Positions 18,416-28,994 are shown, numbered from the stretch's first letter. The stretch is 64,000 nt of DNA from Niabella ginsenosidivorans (GCF_001654455.1 NZ_CP015772.1:4216001-4280000); one strand, 5' to 3'. The notes: generated from the letters alone by a model not told the origin. Program-made: numbers and translations.

Positions 18416-20083
18416 TTATTTAAAAGAAACTGCCGCTTCGGTTGCACCCAGGGTGGCTGCTACTTTGTTCGTTACATTTTTATAGGTGGTGTTCTGAAAT
18501 CCGATATTCCGGGTATTGCCTCCGCTCAGCCGCAGTAAAGTATTTGCGTTATTGCTATACCCGAACTGGTCAAACCGGATATCCCGGCCATTGATAATAT
18601 CCACTACCGGGTTGGTATTATCTGAATATACCTGCACATTCTTAAACCGGATACCACTGGACTCCTGGATCTCAATACCCTGTTTTGACTGGAACACAGC
18701 ATTGCTGATACTGATATTCTTTACAGCCATTTCCGGTAATCCTCTTAAAAAAACCGCCCGCTGTGCACCATTCACATAAACATTGCTTATTTCAATATTC
18801 CTGAACTGAGGCGTTGTTTCATCAACAGGAAACTTTTCTACTTTTGGCAGTTCCCGCTTTTCACCGGCCATCGGTACGGGATCTCTTCCCATATAATACA
18901 TGTCAAACAAAACCGCGTCACCGGGAATATCTTTCATAAAGACATTTTTTATAAAAATATTTTCCACAATACCACCACGCCCGCGGGTTGTTTTAAAGCG
19001 AAGACCAATATCTGAGCCCACAAAAGTACAATCGCTTACATATACATTCCAGATACCGCCGCTCATTTCACTGCCTACAACAAATCCCCCGTGTGACGCA
19101 TATACGGTGCAGCCACGGATAATGACATCTTTTGTTGGCATGGCTCTTTTACGGCCATCTGCATCACGGCCACTTTTCATGCACAGTGCGTCATCTCCCA
19201 CATCAAACACACTGTTCTCAATCAATACATTCCGGCAACTTTCCAGGTCAATGCCGTCACCATTCTGGGCATACCAGGGATTTTTTACAAAAACATTGCG
19301 TACGGTAATGTTGCTGCTCATCAAAGGATGCAAACACCAGGCAGGCGAATTCTGAAAGGTAACCCCTTCCAGCAGTACTTTATCACAGGAAGTGAGTACC
19401 AGCAGATTGGGCCTTAAAAAATCCTTCACTGATTCATAGAAGGCTGCATTTTTATCCGGCGAAAAACGGCCGGGCTCTTTCAGATGGCTTCCTTTTGCAT
19501 AGCTCTCAGATGGCATCCACATATCATTATCATCCACTACGCCACCGGATGCCACTAATTTTTTCCATTGTGATGCGGTAAGCTTATCTTTTTTTACTGC
19601 GCGCCAGGCATCGCCGTTCCCGTCTATTATTCCTTTACCTGTTATTGCAATGTTAACAGCATTTTCTGCCGAAAGTGGTGACTGGTTGCGCATTTGCGGG
19701 TAACCTTCCCAATTGGCTTTTACCAACGGGTACTGCGTTTTATCTTTGGTGAATAACAAAGTAGCGCCTGCGGCTAAGTTCAGGTTAACATCCGATTTCA
19801 GCACCAGCGGGCCCGTTAACCATAAGCCGGCCGGAACCACAACCGTACCGCCCCCCTTGCTGGAGCATTCATCAATTGCAGCCTGTATGCTCCTGGTATT
19901 TAACCGGTACCCGTCAGGAACGGCGCCGTATTTTGTGATGGGATAGACGGTTTCCCGGAAACGGGGCTGTATTACTTCCGGGAGCTTCCAAACCGATTGG
20001 GCGCTGGAATGATTTATGATCAATATCAACAAAAAAAACAAACTGCTCTTAAACACGGCAATACTTTTTTCAATTGAAAACAA
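18416..20083 (-). CDS. Exported GH28 polygalacturonase
   Basis: A 555-aa protein with signal peptide (MFSIEKSIAVFKSSLFFLLI, cleavage after SSAQ) and a right-handed parallel beta-helix. The GH28 catalytic blocks are present: NGDGID (274-279), GDD (296-298), SHGG (330-333) and RFK (362-364), equivalent to the family's NTD, DD, GHG and RIK. It hydrolyses galacturonic-acid linkages, giving galacturonate for UxaC. It is the first gene of the minus-strand uronate cluster, so the main promoter should lie in 20084-20200. Confidence 0.92.
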   Translation of the reverse strand: MFSIEKSIAVFKSSLFFLLILIINHSSAQSVWKLPEVIQPRFRETVYPITKYGAVPDGYRLNTRSIQAAIDECSSKGGGTVVVPAGLWLTGPLVLKSDVNLNLAAGATLLFTKDKTQYPLVKANWEGYPQMRNQSPLSAENAVNIAITGKGIIDGNGDAWRAVKKDKLTASQWKKLVASGGVVDDNDMWMPSESYAKGSHLKEPGRFSPDKNAAFYESVKDFLRPNLLVLTSCDKVLLEGVTFQNSPAWCLHPLMSSNITVRNVFVKNPWYAQNGDGIDLESCRNVLIENSVFDVGDDALCMKSGRDADGRKRAMPTKDVIIRGCTVYASHGGFVVGSEMSGGIWNVYVSDCTFVGSDIGLRFKTTRGRGGIVENIFIKNVFMKDIPGDAVLFDMYYMGRDPVPMAGEKRELPKVEKFPVDETTPQFRNIEISNVYVNGAQRAVFLRGLPEMAVKNISISNAVFQSKQGIEIQESSGIRFKNVQVYSDNTNPVVDIINGRDIRFDQFGYSNNANTLLRLSGGNTRNIGFQNTTYKNVTNKVAATLGATEAAVSFK

Positions 20084-20149
20084 GCTGGGATAGAGGGGCC
20101 AAGTTAAGCTGAAATACCCTGGTGAAAAAAGGAATCCGCCTTTTTATTT

Positions 20150-20165
20150 ACGCAAACGTTATCAT
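20150..20165. promoter_or_regulatory. Candidate LacI/cre-like operator upstream of the uronate cluster
   Basis: ACGCAAACGTTATCAT has the AAACGTT core with a central CG typical of LacI-family operators; the left half matches the ACGCAAACG half-site and the right half is degenerate. It lies 67 bases upstream of the GH28 start. Only one copy was found and no LacI-type gene is in the window. Confidence 0.3.
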
Positions 20166-20179
20166 TGGAAGAAACTACA

Positions 20180-20425
20180 TTCCCGCGGGAAGATCGTACA
20201 GTACAGCCTTTGAGCGGTTACAGAGGTTAGCAAAAGTTGCCACAGTTCTGAAGTCTCGGAATGCAGTGCTTCACAGAAGAATCAACGGCCCGTCTGCGTT
20301 GTCAGCGGGAGCATACAACCGGTAGCGCATCTGCTATAGCCCTTATTAAAAGTTCCCGCGGAATTCGCAGATCTCCGCAGAAAAACAATTGAAAGACCTG
20401 CGCCCGGTTGCGTTGCCAGCAGGAG
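20180..20425. repeat. Degenerate GC-rich intergenic repeats around TTCCCGCGG
   Basis: The stretch 20084-20548 has no credible gene. It contains a perfect 12-bp palindrome TTCCCGCGGGAA (20180-20191), a second TTCCCGCGGAATT copy at 20353, followed by CGCAGATCTCCGCAG, and two related segments TGCGTTGTCAGCGGGAG (about 20296) and TGCGTTGCCAGCAGGAG (about 20410), matching at 15 of 17 positions. This looks like two diverged copies of a dispersed palindromic intergenic repeat. Confidence 0.5.
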
Positions 20426-20548
20426 AATTTTATCAGGCAAACCAGCTGCGATATTCAAAAAGTTGTCTTCACTATTTACGGCTATTTATAAAAAACCCGT
20501 CCCAGGTACAACCAAAGACGGGCTATATAAAATTTACTAAGCCTGTGT

Positions 20549-20752
20549 TTACCAATCTTGCTTTGCAATACCGGCCTTAATAGCAGCCAGCGCCTTTTCC
20601 TCCCCCAAAAGTGACGTTAACTTATTTCCTTTGCCATCATGTCCTTTTGCAATATATCCGCCTTTAGCTGTGCGGGAAATTACAGCATCCTGGATCGGTA
20701 CATTCTTTTCTTTTGTTTTCACATTGTAAGCTGTAAGAGTTGCATCTGCCAT
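20549..20752 (-). CDS. Small conserved-looking protein of unknown function (67 aa)
   Basis: Starts MADATLTAYNVKTKEKNV and ends AIKAGIAKQDW. It is soluble, basic, without signal or membrane segment. Two halves can be seen: a beta-type stretch (VPIQDAVISRTAKGGYIAKG) and a helical tail (GEEKALAAIKAGI). Codon use is like that of neighbours and it has its own intergenic regions, so it is probably a real gene. I do not recognise the family. Confidence 0.65.
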   Translation of the reverse strand: MADATLTAYNVKTKEKNVPIQDAVISRTAKGGYIAKGHDGKGNKLTSLLGEEKALAAIKAGIAKQDW

Positions 20753-20879
20753 AATTAATAATTTTTGATTTAAAAATTTGAAATTAAGGCTTTTTATCTA
20801 AAGAATAGCTTAAATGTCCGTTCAAAAACCTTTTTTAAACTAATTTTTTAGTTATATTTACCCTGAAAAAGGCATTCCT

Positions 20880-21940
20880 ATGAAACCTATTATTCTATTT
20901 AAAACGTTGATTGTATTATCATTATGCGTTTTCAGCACCTATACCGGGGCTGCTTATGATTATAAGCAACTGCAACCTTTTACCCGGATCCAGGATCATG
21001 AACAGACGTTAGCCTATTTAAGTAGGGTGCTGCCATCTGACGATGTCCAATATTTACTGGACCTTGGCTATGCCAATTATGAGGCATCCCTGCCTGCTCC
21101 TCAGTTGACAGTGCCCTGTTTTTTTATAAGAACCTGACCGCGCTGCAATCCAGCAATTATAAAATACTGGCAGGCTGCTGCAAAAGGGTTGGTACGCCTG
21201 GACAGTGTCACTGCTGCACTTTTCTATATCCAAAAGGCATACGCATTAAACACACTATCGGGCAGCGTGGTCTGCGATCTTGTATTTTGCCTGAAAAAAC
21301 AGGAAAAACAGGAGGCCGCAGAAAGCATTATTGACCGGTTTTTAGCAGCGGATACAATCTATGCCCCGGCGATTGCGCAGAAGATCGGTTTGTGCTTTGA
21401 CACAAAACGCTATACAGAGGTGATCCGTTGGGGAGCACTGTACAAAAAGCTGGAAGGTGGCAGCTCCAATCCGTATGTGCCCCTTTTATACAGTTAACTG
21501 AATACGGGTAAACCAGACAGTGTGATCAGCCTGTACCAATAGATGGAGCTTAGCAACAGGATGAGTGAAAGCATTGCCTATGGTGGAGCCCTGGCATATG
21601 CTGATAAAAAAGATTTTGTAACCAGTAATCCCTGCTTGCTGCCTGTATAAAGTTCAATATACCGGAAATGGCAACCACTTACCTGAGAGCAAAAGGCAGT
21701 AATGCTGAAGCAGTAAAGAACTACAAAGCCGCTATTGCCTTATACGATACTTCCTATTATATTTTCCGTGACCCGCTGGATCTCTTTCTTTCGGGCAGGG
21801 AGTATGACCTTCATTTAAAAAACTGCGCAAGGGCAACCAGCTATTACCGAAAGTTCCTTACCGTGCGCCCTGAGCCTCTCAACCCTGATGAAACAAGAAT
21901 TACCCGGTACATTAAGGAATTTTTAGCTCCGGAGAAATGA
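20880..21940 (+). pseudogene. Decayed TPR-protein gene (signal peptide retained)
   Basis: A signal peptide (MKPIILFKTLIVLSLCVFS) and TPR-like stretches are spread over different frames: 20880-21137, about 21189-21497 (VTAALFYIQKAYALN, EAAESIIDRFLAADTIYAP) and 21668-21940 (EAVKNYKAAIALYD, ATSYYRKFLTVRPEPL). There are at least two frameshifts between 21090 and 21180 and in-frame stops at 21495, 21540 and 21648. Such multiple, varied lesions indicate real decay rather than a sequencing slip. The intact ancestor was probably an exported TPR protein of about 350 aa. Confidence 0.8.
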
Positions 21941-21990
21941 TCTCCCCATTTCAGAGGAAGCTTTTATCTTCGCGAAAAATTCTTACAATT

Positions 21991-22503
21991 ATGAAAAGAA
22001 CAATGCTAATCGTATTATGCGCCATTATGCTGGGCTCCTGTGGCCTTAACCAGAAAAAAGCAGTTGATTATAACAATAGCCTGGTAAAAATACAACAGGA
22101 GGCAGGTCTTACAATAGTAAATGCTGAAAATCAAATAAACACCGCTATTACCGGTGGGGACAGTGCCAAAGCCGGCCGGCTGATGAGAGAAACGGCAAAC
22201 TTTGTAAGGAATGCTCAAAAAAAGCTGGACAGCGTAAAATATGAAGGGGAAGATTTTGGAATGAAAGCTGCATTGGCAGAAACCCTTGCGTTTATGAACC
22301 AGGTATATGCAAAAGACTATCAGCAGTGGCTGCGCCTGCAATTTGCAGCTAATCCTAACCCTGCTGATCTGCAAAAAGCCCAGGCACTGATGGCGGGCGA
22401 TCATGAAAAAGGTACAGACCTTGATAAAAAATTCTTATCCGCACAGGAACAATTTGCCAAAAATCACAATATCCGGCTGATCCGGCAGAACCTGCTGAAA
22501 TAA
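21991..22503 (+). CDS. Small lipoprotein of unknown function (helical, DUF-like)
   Basis: About 170 aa. A lipoprotein signal peptide ends in the lipobox LGSC (MKRTMLIVLCAIMLGSCGLN), so it should be anchored in a membrane on the periplasmic side. The mature part is helical and charged, with segments such as QINTAITGGDSAKAGRLMRE and KKLDSVKYEGEDFGMKAAL. A TATCTTCG box at about 21965, close to the TAnnTTTG consensus, fits a start at the ATG at 21991, not the longer in-frame start at 21937 that overlaps the pseudogene. Confidence 0.7.
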   Translation: MKRTMLIVLCAIMLGSCGLNQKKAVDYNNSLVKIQQEAGLTIVNAENQINTAITGGDSAKAGRLMRETANFVRNAQKKLDSVKYEGEDFGMKAALAETLAFMNQVYAKDYQQWLRLQFAANPNPADLQKAQALMAGDHEKGTDLDKKFLSAQEQFAKNHNIRLIRQNLLK

Positions 22504-22512
22504 AGACATAAT

Positions 22513-22543
22513 AAAAGCCCCATCCGGCAGAAGGGGCTTTTTA
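22513..22543. terminator. Bidirectional terminator between the lipoprotein gene and gyrB
   Basis: AAAAGCCCC (22513-22521) and GGGGCTTTT (22533-22541) form a 9-bp stem with an 11-base loop, with A-rich and T-rich flanks, so it can act on both converging transcripts. Confidence 0.9.
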
Positions 22544-22563
22544 TTAAAAATGGTATTACCTGT

Positions 22564-24558
<1,995 letters not shown>

Positions 24559-24585
24559 TTAATCTATTCCCTGTTTTACAGTCTA

Positions 24586-24593
24586 CAAATTTA
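24586..24593 (-). promoter_or_regulatory. Candidate -7 box for gyrB (TAAATTTG)
   Basis: Read on the minus strand, TAAATTTG matches TAnnTTTG exactly and lies about 43 bases upstream of the gyrB ATG. The remaining gap up to 24814 shows no gene or strong structure. Confidence 0.45.
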
Positions 24594-24814
24594 TGGAAAA
24601 AAGCCCATTTAATCAGCATTTGAGGGGTGAATCTTAGTAACGCACAGAGAAAAGAAACCGTTCTGAAAACCAACAAGTTACCGGCAGTTACGCCTCAATT
24701 GGGCCGGGTATAAAAATGCTTTTTACGAAGCCCCGGGTAGCAACTATGCCCTTATACCGGACAAACCGGTTTAAAAAACAGAACTGCCGGCAGCGCTTAA
24801 CAGTTATTTCCCCG

Positions 24815-25222
24815 TTAACCTACGCTGTAGTGAACAGTGTTATGGCCTCTGACAGGAACAGCCCGGCGCAACTGATGATAGCAATAATAAGAGGCCGCTA
24901 ATAGTACCAATGCGACCAACGGAAATACTGCCTGCCCGTTAAAACCATCCACTACCGTATGGGAAACGGCAGCACTGATAAAATTAAATGTAAAACCTGC
25001 GTATGCCCATTCTTTTATGCGACCTTTAAAAAAAGGAACTGCAAGCACAATAGCACCGGATATTTTAAAAACGGTTAACAGCACCCGGAAATAATCCGGA
25101 TATCCCAAATGACTGATGCCCTGCTTAGCCAGCTCCGTATGAGAAGTGAGCGCAGGTATCACGCCATCCATTAATACAATAAGACCGGTAAATGTCCAGT
25201 AAAGAATTTTTGTTGTTTTCAT
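24815..25222 (-). CDS. DoxX-like family membrane protein
   Basis: About 135 aa with four predicted membrane helices (ILYWTFTGLIVLMDGVIPAL, LLTVFKISGAIVLAVPFF, AYAGFTFNFISAAVSHTVV, PLVALVLLAASYYCY). The GISHLGYPDYFRVLLTVFKI and FKGRIKEWAYAGFTF segments match the DoxX-like family, thought to be quinol/thiol-related membrane proteins but poorly characterised. The ATG at 25222 (MKTTKILYWTF) is preferred over an in-frame start at 25267, which would add a non-membrane leader. Confidence 0.78.
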   Translation of the reverse strand: MKTTKILYWTFTGLIVLMDGVIPALTSHTELAKQGISHLGYPDYFRVLLTVFKISGAIVLAVPFFKGRIKEWAYAGFTFNFISAAVSHTVVDGFNGQAVFPLVALVLLAASYYCYHQLRRAVPVRGHNTVHYSVG

Positions 25223-25704
25223 TGCTGATCGATTTTGTGTTGATGATTTTTTTAACAACACAAACATAGCACAGCACCAGCCGGGAACCGTTGTGCAAAA
25301 ACGACAATTACAAGGTTATTTGCGGCAGGACGCTCACCGGTTGCTCCGCTTTAGATACCTGGCCATAAAAAAACGGGTCAGCAATTATTAAAATGGCCTA
25401 ATGAGCTTAAATTGAATACAGGAAACTATTAAGCACTGTATGGATGATCTCAAAGTAAAGCGTACTCTTTCAGAAAGGGTGATTTTAAGGATGCCGGAAC
25501 ATTGCAGACGCTTGCTTTAGCGGCCAGGAGCCGCTTCTAAAAACACGTCCCGGAAAGGATGGGTAAGCGATACTGACTGTACAACCTGAAATTGTAATTT
25601 GTGTTTTTATGGGATGTACCGGCATTGCGCAATACTGTTTGTTAAAAAACAAATATTTTTAATAGCATAACCAAACTCAGCAAGTGCTTTTAGCCCTAAT
25701 AGAG

Positions 25705-25712
25705 TATCTTTG
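25705..25712 (+). promoter_or_regulatory. Candidate -7 box (TATCTTTG) in an otherwise empty 546-base gap
   Basis: Exact match to TAnnTTTG, 57 bases before the VOC gene ATG. The gap 25223-25768 also holds a small hairpin AGCGGC/GCCGCT (25519-25535); no coding sequence could be supported. Confidence 0.45.
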
Positions 25713-25768
25713 AACAAAGGCATTACTGTACTGTCAACGCTTTGCCTTGAGCAACTAAATCCATTTGC

Positions 25769-26143
25769 ATGAAAGATGATGTTTCCATAAACAGGATTGT
25801 ACCGAATATCTATTCAGACGACCTGGAAAAAAGTAAGGCTTTTTACCAGGGCTTTCTGAACATGAATATTGTGATGGACCAGGGCTGGGTGGTTACTTTT
25901 GCTTCTGATAAAAACCCGCTGGCGCAGGTAAACATTCTTGAAAACAAGAAAAAGGAAGTGTTAAACAATGAACGGATCTTTTTGTCGGTAGAGGTTTCTG
26001 ATGTCAACAAGATGCATCAAAAAGCAAAAGAGCTTAAGCTGAAGATTGTTTACCCTATTACTGACGAGCCCTGGGGTGTACGGCGCTTTTTTGTAAAAGA
26101 CCCAAACGGGGCCACTATTAACCTTGTTGCGCACCGGAATTAG
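25769..26143 (+). CDS. VOC (glyoxalase/bleomycin-resistance fold) family protein
   Basis: A 124-aa single-domain protein with the VOC beta-alpha-beta-beta-beta pattern: IVPNIYSDDLEKSKAFYQGF at the start and VRRFFVKDPNGATINLVAH at the end, where the conserved glutamate-type ligand position is replaced by asparagine (TINLV). Length is normal for a half-barrel that dimerises. Substrate cannot be predicted; the neighbours are unrelated. Confidence 0.85.
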   Translation: MKDDVSINRIVPNIYSDDLEKSKAFYQGFLNMNIVMDQGWVVTFASDKNPLAQVNILENKKKEVLNNERIFLSVEVSDVNKMHQKAKELKLKIVYPITDEPWGVRRFFVKDPNGATINLVAHRN

Positions 26144-26166
26144 CAGATACCGGCCGTAAAACGTTG

Positions 26167-26643
26167 TTACAAAGCATTAAAAAAACCTGCGCCATAAACA
26201 AGAATAGCAATTATAGAAAGCGGCAGAAAAAGCAGCAATATAAAAAAGAAATAGAGCGTATAACTGAATGTAAAACAACGACCTGCAAAAGTTCCCCCGC
26301 ATAACGATGTGCTTTCTGAAATCATCCAGGCAGGAATAGAGAACGGGAAGAGCTTTTCCGACCAGCATAAGTAAGTATATACAAATGATACATGAAGAAG
26401 CAGGGAAATGATACCATATTTAAGGGATAGCAATTTCTTTTTCCGGAGCATCATAACTGCATAAAGGATATTCCCAATAGTCATCAGGAGAAGCGCTGTA
26501 GCAAAAATGAGCCATACCTCCTTAGCTTCCGGTTTCAGCAACGAACGGATCACTGTATAATCACGCCCGTATAAAATAAAAAGCAGGATGACCGGGGCAA
26601 TGTTAACGGGAAAGATCCACTTAGGATTAAGAAATGTTTTCAT
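26167..26643 (-). pseudogene. Short membrane protein, probable N-terminal remnant of an MSEP-CTERM-type exosortase partner
   Basis: About 158 aa, four membrane helices, starting MKTFLNPKWIFPVNIAPVIL and containing IPAWMISES. From memory, exosortase K partners (MSEP-CTERM proteins, several hundred residues) begin with a similar NPKW segment and membrane helices followed by a P-W-M-x-S-E motif; here the reading stops soon after. It follows the exosortase K gene with a 17-base overlap, which supports the link. I infer a truncated partner with the long extracytoplasmic part and sorting signal lost. It could instead be an intact small membrane protein. Confidence 0.5.
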
Positions 26644-27158
26644 GATTTTTTTTATTGAGATAGCTGTCACCCCATAAGTAAGCAGCAGTCAGATAAGCGA
26701 GGTAAATAAATGCCCCTAAAAGTTCATGCTGGGTATCTGCATTCATCAGGGATATTTGGAAGCCAATTTTTTTGATCCACAACGCTGTAAGAATACGGGA
26801 GCTGTTTACCAACAGGGTAAATAAAAAGCTGAAAGCAATTCCGGCAGGCAGTCTTTTTAGAAATACAGCTTCATTGCTGCAATACTTCATTAAAAGCAGC
26901 GCCGTCAGCACTAAACAGATCAGCAGAAAACTAAAACCCGAGCAGGATTTATTGATAAGAACATTACCGGTTTCAAAGAAAAATCCCTTACCGGAAATAT
27001 AAGTACTGGTATAGCCTGTTGTAATTTTTATTACATGGTTTTACAGGACATAACAGGAAGGACAATTGATCGGTTGTTGACGACCTGTAAAAGAGCTTCA
27101 GGCAAATAAAAGCGAATGCTCCTGCTATGCAGATCATGTATTTTGAACGATTCGTCAT
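26627..27158 (-). pseudogene. xrtK: Exosortase K-like transpeptidase, one frameshift
   Basis: Two frames give a protein of about 175 aa. The N-terminal part (27158 to about 27040) reads MTNRSKYMICIAGAFAFICL and SSTTDQLSFLLCPV; the second frame continues VIKITTGYTSTYISGKGFFF and the whole catalytic region: cysteine in INKSCSGFSF, arginine in LVNSSRILTALW, and histidine in TQHELLGAFIYLAYLTAAYL. These are the Cys-Arg-His residues of exosortases, which cleave and attach C-terminally tagged surface proteins. The break lies at GTAAAACC (27037-27044), where a stop follows; removing one base restores the frame. Short length matches XrtK. The start is ATG at 27158, overlapping the stop of the tiny upstream frame (ATGA). 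Confidence 0.7.
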
Positions 27159-27235
27159 TTTTTCAGCACTAAAAACATTAAGATGACGATTGTTGCCAGC
27201 AATGTAAAAAGGATCAGCAGGTTTTTTGTTCTCAT
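27155..27235 (-). CDS. Possible 26-aa membrane peptide coupled to xrtK
   Basis: MRTKNLLILFTLLATIVILM followed by FLVLKK: a basic N-terminus and one hydrophobic helix. Its TGA overlaps the ATG of the exosortase frame (ATGA), the arrangement of translationally coupled genes. Too short for composition tests; it may be a real small protein or a leader frame. Confidence 0.35.
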   Translation of the reverse strand: MRTKNLLILFTLLATIVILMFLVLKK

Positions 27236-27289
27236 AAAAATGATTATTGTTTTAATTATAGATAGGTATTGCAACGGCCAATGGTTTGT

Positions 27290-28642
27290 TCAGGGATTCA
27301 GCAACCGGTAATACAAACGTTGCGACAGGAAAGGGCGGGCGGTGTGTTCTGATTTTATGTTGTTGAGCTCAGTTGCCGGAAGAAGCCGGGCATTGTAAAG
27401 CAGTTGTTTGTTATACGGGAGATGATAAAGATAGTTTTTATCCAGTGCACTTGCATGGCTGAGGTTATACCGGGTTACGATCCAGCTCCAGTTGATCGCA
27501 CAGCCAATGATGAGCGTGCCGTAAACCAGCCATACCATGCGGTTCAGCAAAAAGCAGTTGGTTCTTTGCTTTTTGATCTTTAAAGCCGTTAAGACAAGGC
27601 CTGCAGCGCACAGCAACAGAAAAATGTATACGCCCACCCTTTTAAAAGTAAGCCCGTAAGCTGCAACATACTGGTTGTTTTTTAATGCTACTATTGCCAC
27701 CAGCAGCCCATTCAGCAGGATCCAGGTAAAAGCGCCTGTTTTTAGTAATCCGGCCTTTGTATCAAAATTGAGGCCGCCTTTAAAAAACAACATGATCACG
27801 GAAATAGCCATTATGATGGAAAAGATCAACAGGTATACCCGCTCATGCAATGCATCACTGAGGCTGTTATCAGCTGCTTCACTGCCAAAATGCTCAACAC
27901 AATAAGTTATGATGAAAAAAACAACAATGCCGTTTAACAGGATCAGGGATATTTCCCCGCTTTTGCGGTAAAAATGCAGTTGCGGCTCATTTGCGGCCAT
28001 GCGGTGCATTTCTGTTGAAAAATGGTCCCCTAATTTTTCATTATAGCTGATCAGCGCTTCAGGCGCCCAATAGTGAAGAAAACTGAACATGATAAAAAAG
28101 CCGGCAATACTTAAAAAAAGTACCTGAAAAAAATCAGCGTTCCAGTTAAAATGGAAAAAAGATTGGAACAGGTTGCTGCTGGCGCTGTATACTGCAATAA
28201 AACCGATCGCCAGCACGCCGGGGATCAGGAAATAATAAAGCGCCTGTTTATAGAAATGACCTTTAAAGAGAGAGTTCACCGGCAGCCAGCGGCCCACAAA
28301 AGGTGCCCTGAAAACAAAACTCATAAAATTTACTGCCGCTGCCAATGGCACCAGTAACACATTCAGGAAGGGAGTGCTGACCTTACATACAAGAAGTACA
28401 AGGGTGGAAAAAACAGCCGCAAAAGAAATAAAATCGCCATACCATGCAAATGCGCAAACGGATACCAGCAATGCCCCGGACAACCACCGGAACTGCGGGG
28501 TATGTCCACTCTTTTCTGATGTTATCAAAAGAAAGATCCACAGCAACAACGCCAAAAGGCAACCGTTCAGACCAACTTCCTGGCCATAAAATAAGGCAAC
28601 AAAGGCTGCCACTCCTGTAAATAAGGCAATGTTCTTTTTCAC
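27290..28642 (-). CDS. DUF4153/DUF4173-type polytopic membrane protein
   Basis: A 450-aa protein with about 11-12 membrane helices. The block HERVYLLIFSIIMAISVIML with AAYGLTFKRVGVYIFLLLCA near the C-terminus resembles the DUF4153/DUF4173 group, where an R-x-x-Y/L-T-x-x-R pattern occurs. Function is unknown. The start at 28642 is GTG (MKKNIALF). It is the third gene of an operon after a membrane protein and a winged-helix regulator, and has its own palindromic operator at 28660-28676. Confidence 0.72.
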   Translation of the reverse strand: MKKNIALFTGVAAFVALFYGQEVGLNGCLLALLLWIFLLITSEKSGHTPQFRWLSGALLVSVCAFAWYGDFISFAAVFSTLVLLVCKVSTPFLNVLLVPLAAAVNFMSFVFRAPFVGRWLPVNSLFKGHFYKQALYYFLIPGVLAIGFIAVYSASSNLFQSFFHFNWNADFFQVLFLSIAGFFIMFSFLHYWAPEALISYNEKLGDHFSTEMHRMAANEPQLHFYRKSGEISLILLNGIVVFFIITYCVEHFGSEAADNSLSDALHERVYLLIFSIIMAISVIMLFFKGGLNFDTKAGLLKTGAFTWILLNGLLVAIVALKNNQYVAAYGLTFKRVGVYIFLLLCAAGLVLTALKIKKQRTNCFLLNRMVWLVYGTLIIGCAINWSWIVTRYNLSHASALDKNYLYHLPYNKQLLYNARLLPATELNNIKSEHTARPFLSQRLYYRLLNP

Positions 28643-28659
28643 ATTTTATTTTTTAAAGC

Positions 28660-28676
28660 ACTTTGAATTACAAAGT
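28660..28676. promoter_or_regulatory. Palindromic operator ACTTTG-N5-CAAAGT, copy 1
   Basis: ACTTTGAATTACAAAGT is a 17-bp inverted repeat 18 bases upstream of the DUF4153 start. It agrees with copy 2 (29617-29633) at 16 of 17 positions, and the shared block extends to AAAGC on the left. Two copies in one operon beside a winged-helix gene suggest binding by that regulator. Confidence 0.65.
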
Positions 28677-28691
28677 AAAAAATCAAAAAAA

Positions 28692-28979
28692 TTATTTCAG
28701 CAATTTTTCCAATGCGTTAATATGCTGTACAAAAGCCTCTTTCCCAGCCTTTGTTGCCTTGTAGGATGTTTTTGTTTTCCTGCCTACAAATTCTTTTTTC
28801 ACCTCAATGTATTTTTTATTTTCCAACGCCGTAATGTGGCTGGCAAGATTGCCATCCGTTACCCCCAGGTGCTCTTTCATTTCCAGGAAGTCAACCCAGT
28901 TGTTCACTGCCAGTACGGACATAATGCCCAGCCGCACCCTGCTTTCAAAATCTTTATTTAATTTTTCAATAATACTCAT
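28692..28979 (-). CDS. Winged-helix transcriptional regulator (HTH_34/ArsR-like)
   Basis: A 95-aa one-domain regulator: LGIMSVLAVNNWVDFLEMKE (helix 1-2), GVTDGNLASHITALENKKYI (recognition helix and turn), then the wing VKKEFVGRKTKTSYKATKAG. Family members control adjacent membrane-protein genes in Bacteroidota. It lies 15 bases after the upstream membrane protein gene and 49 bases before the DUF4153 gene, both of which carry the same upstream palindrome. Autoregulation through those sites is inferred. Confidence 0.85.
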   Translation of the reverse strand: MSIIEKLNKDFESRVRLGIMSVLAVNNWVDFLEMKEHLGVTDGNLASHITALENKKYIEVKKEFVGRKTKTSYKATKAGKEAFVQHINALEKLLK

Positions 28980-28994
28980 GATCCTTTCGCACTG

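Noticed and set aside
20122-20325. A 67-codon plus-strand frame in the gap upstream of GH28
   Set aside because: Overlaps palindromic repeats, has no plausible domain and no promoter.
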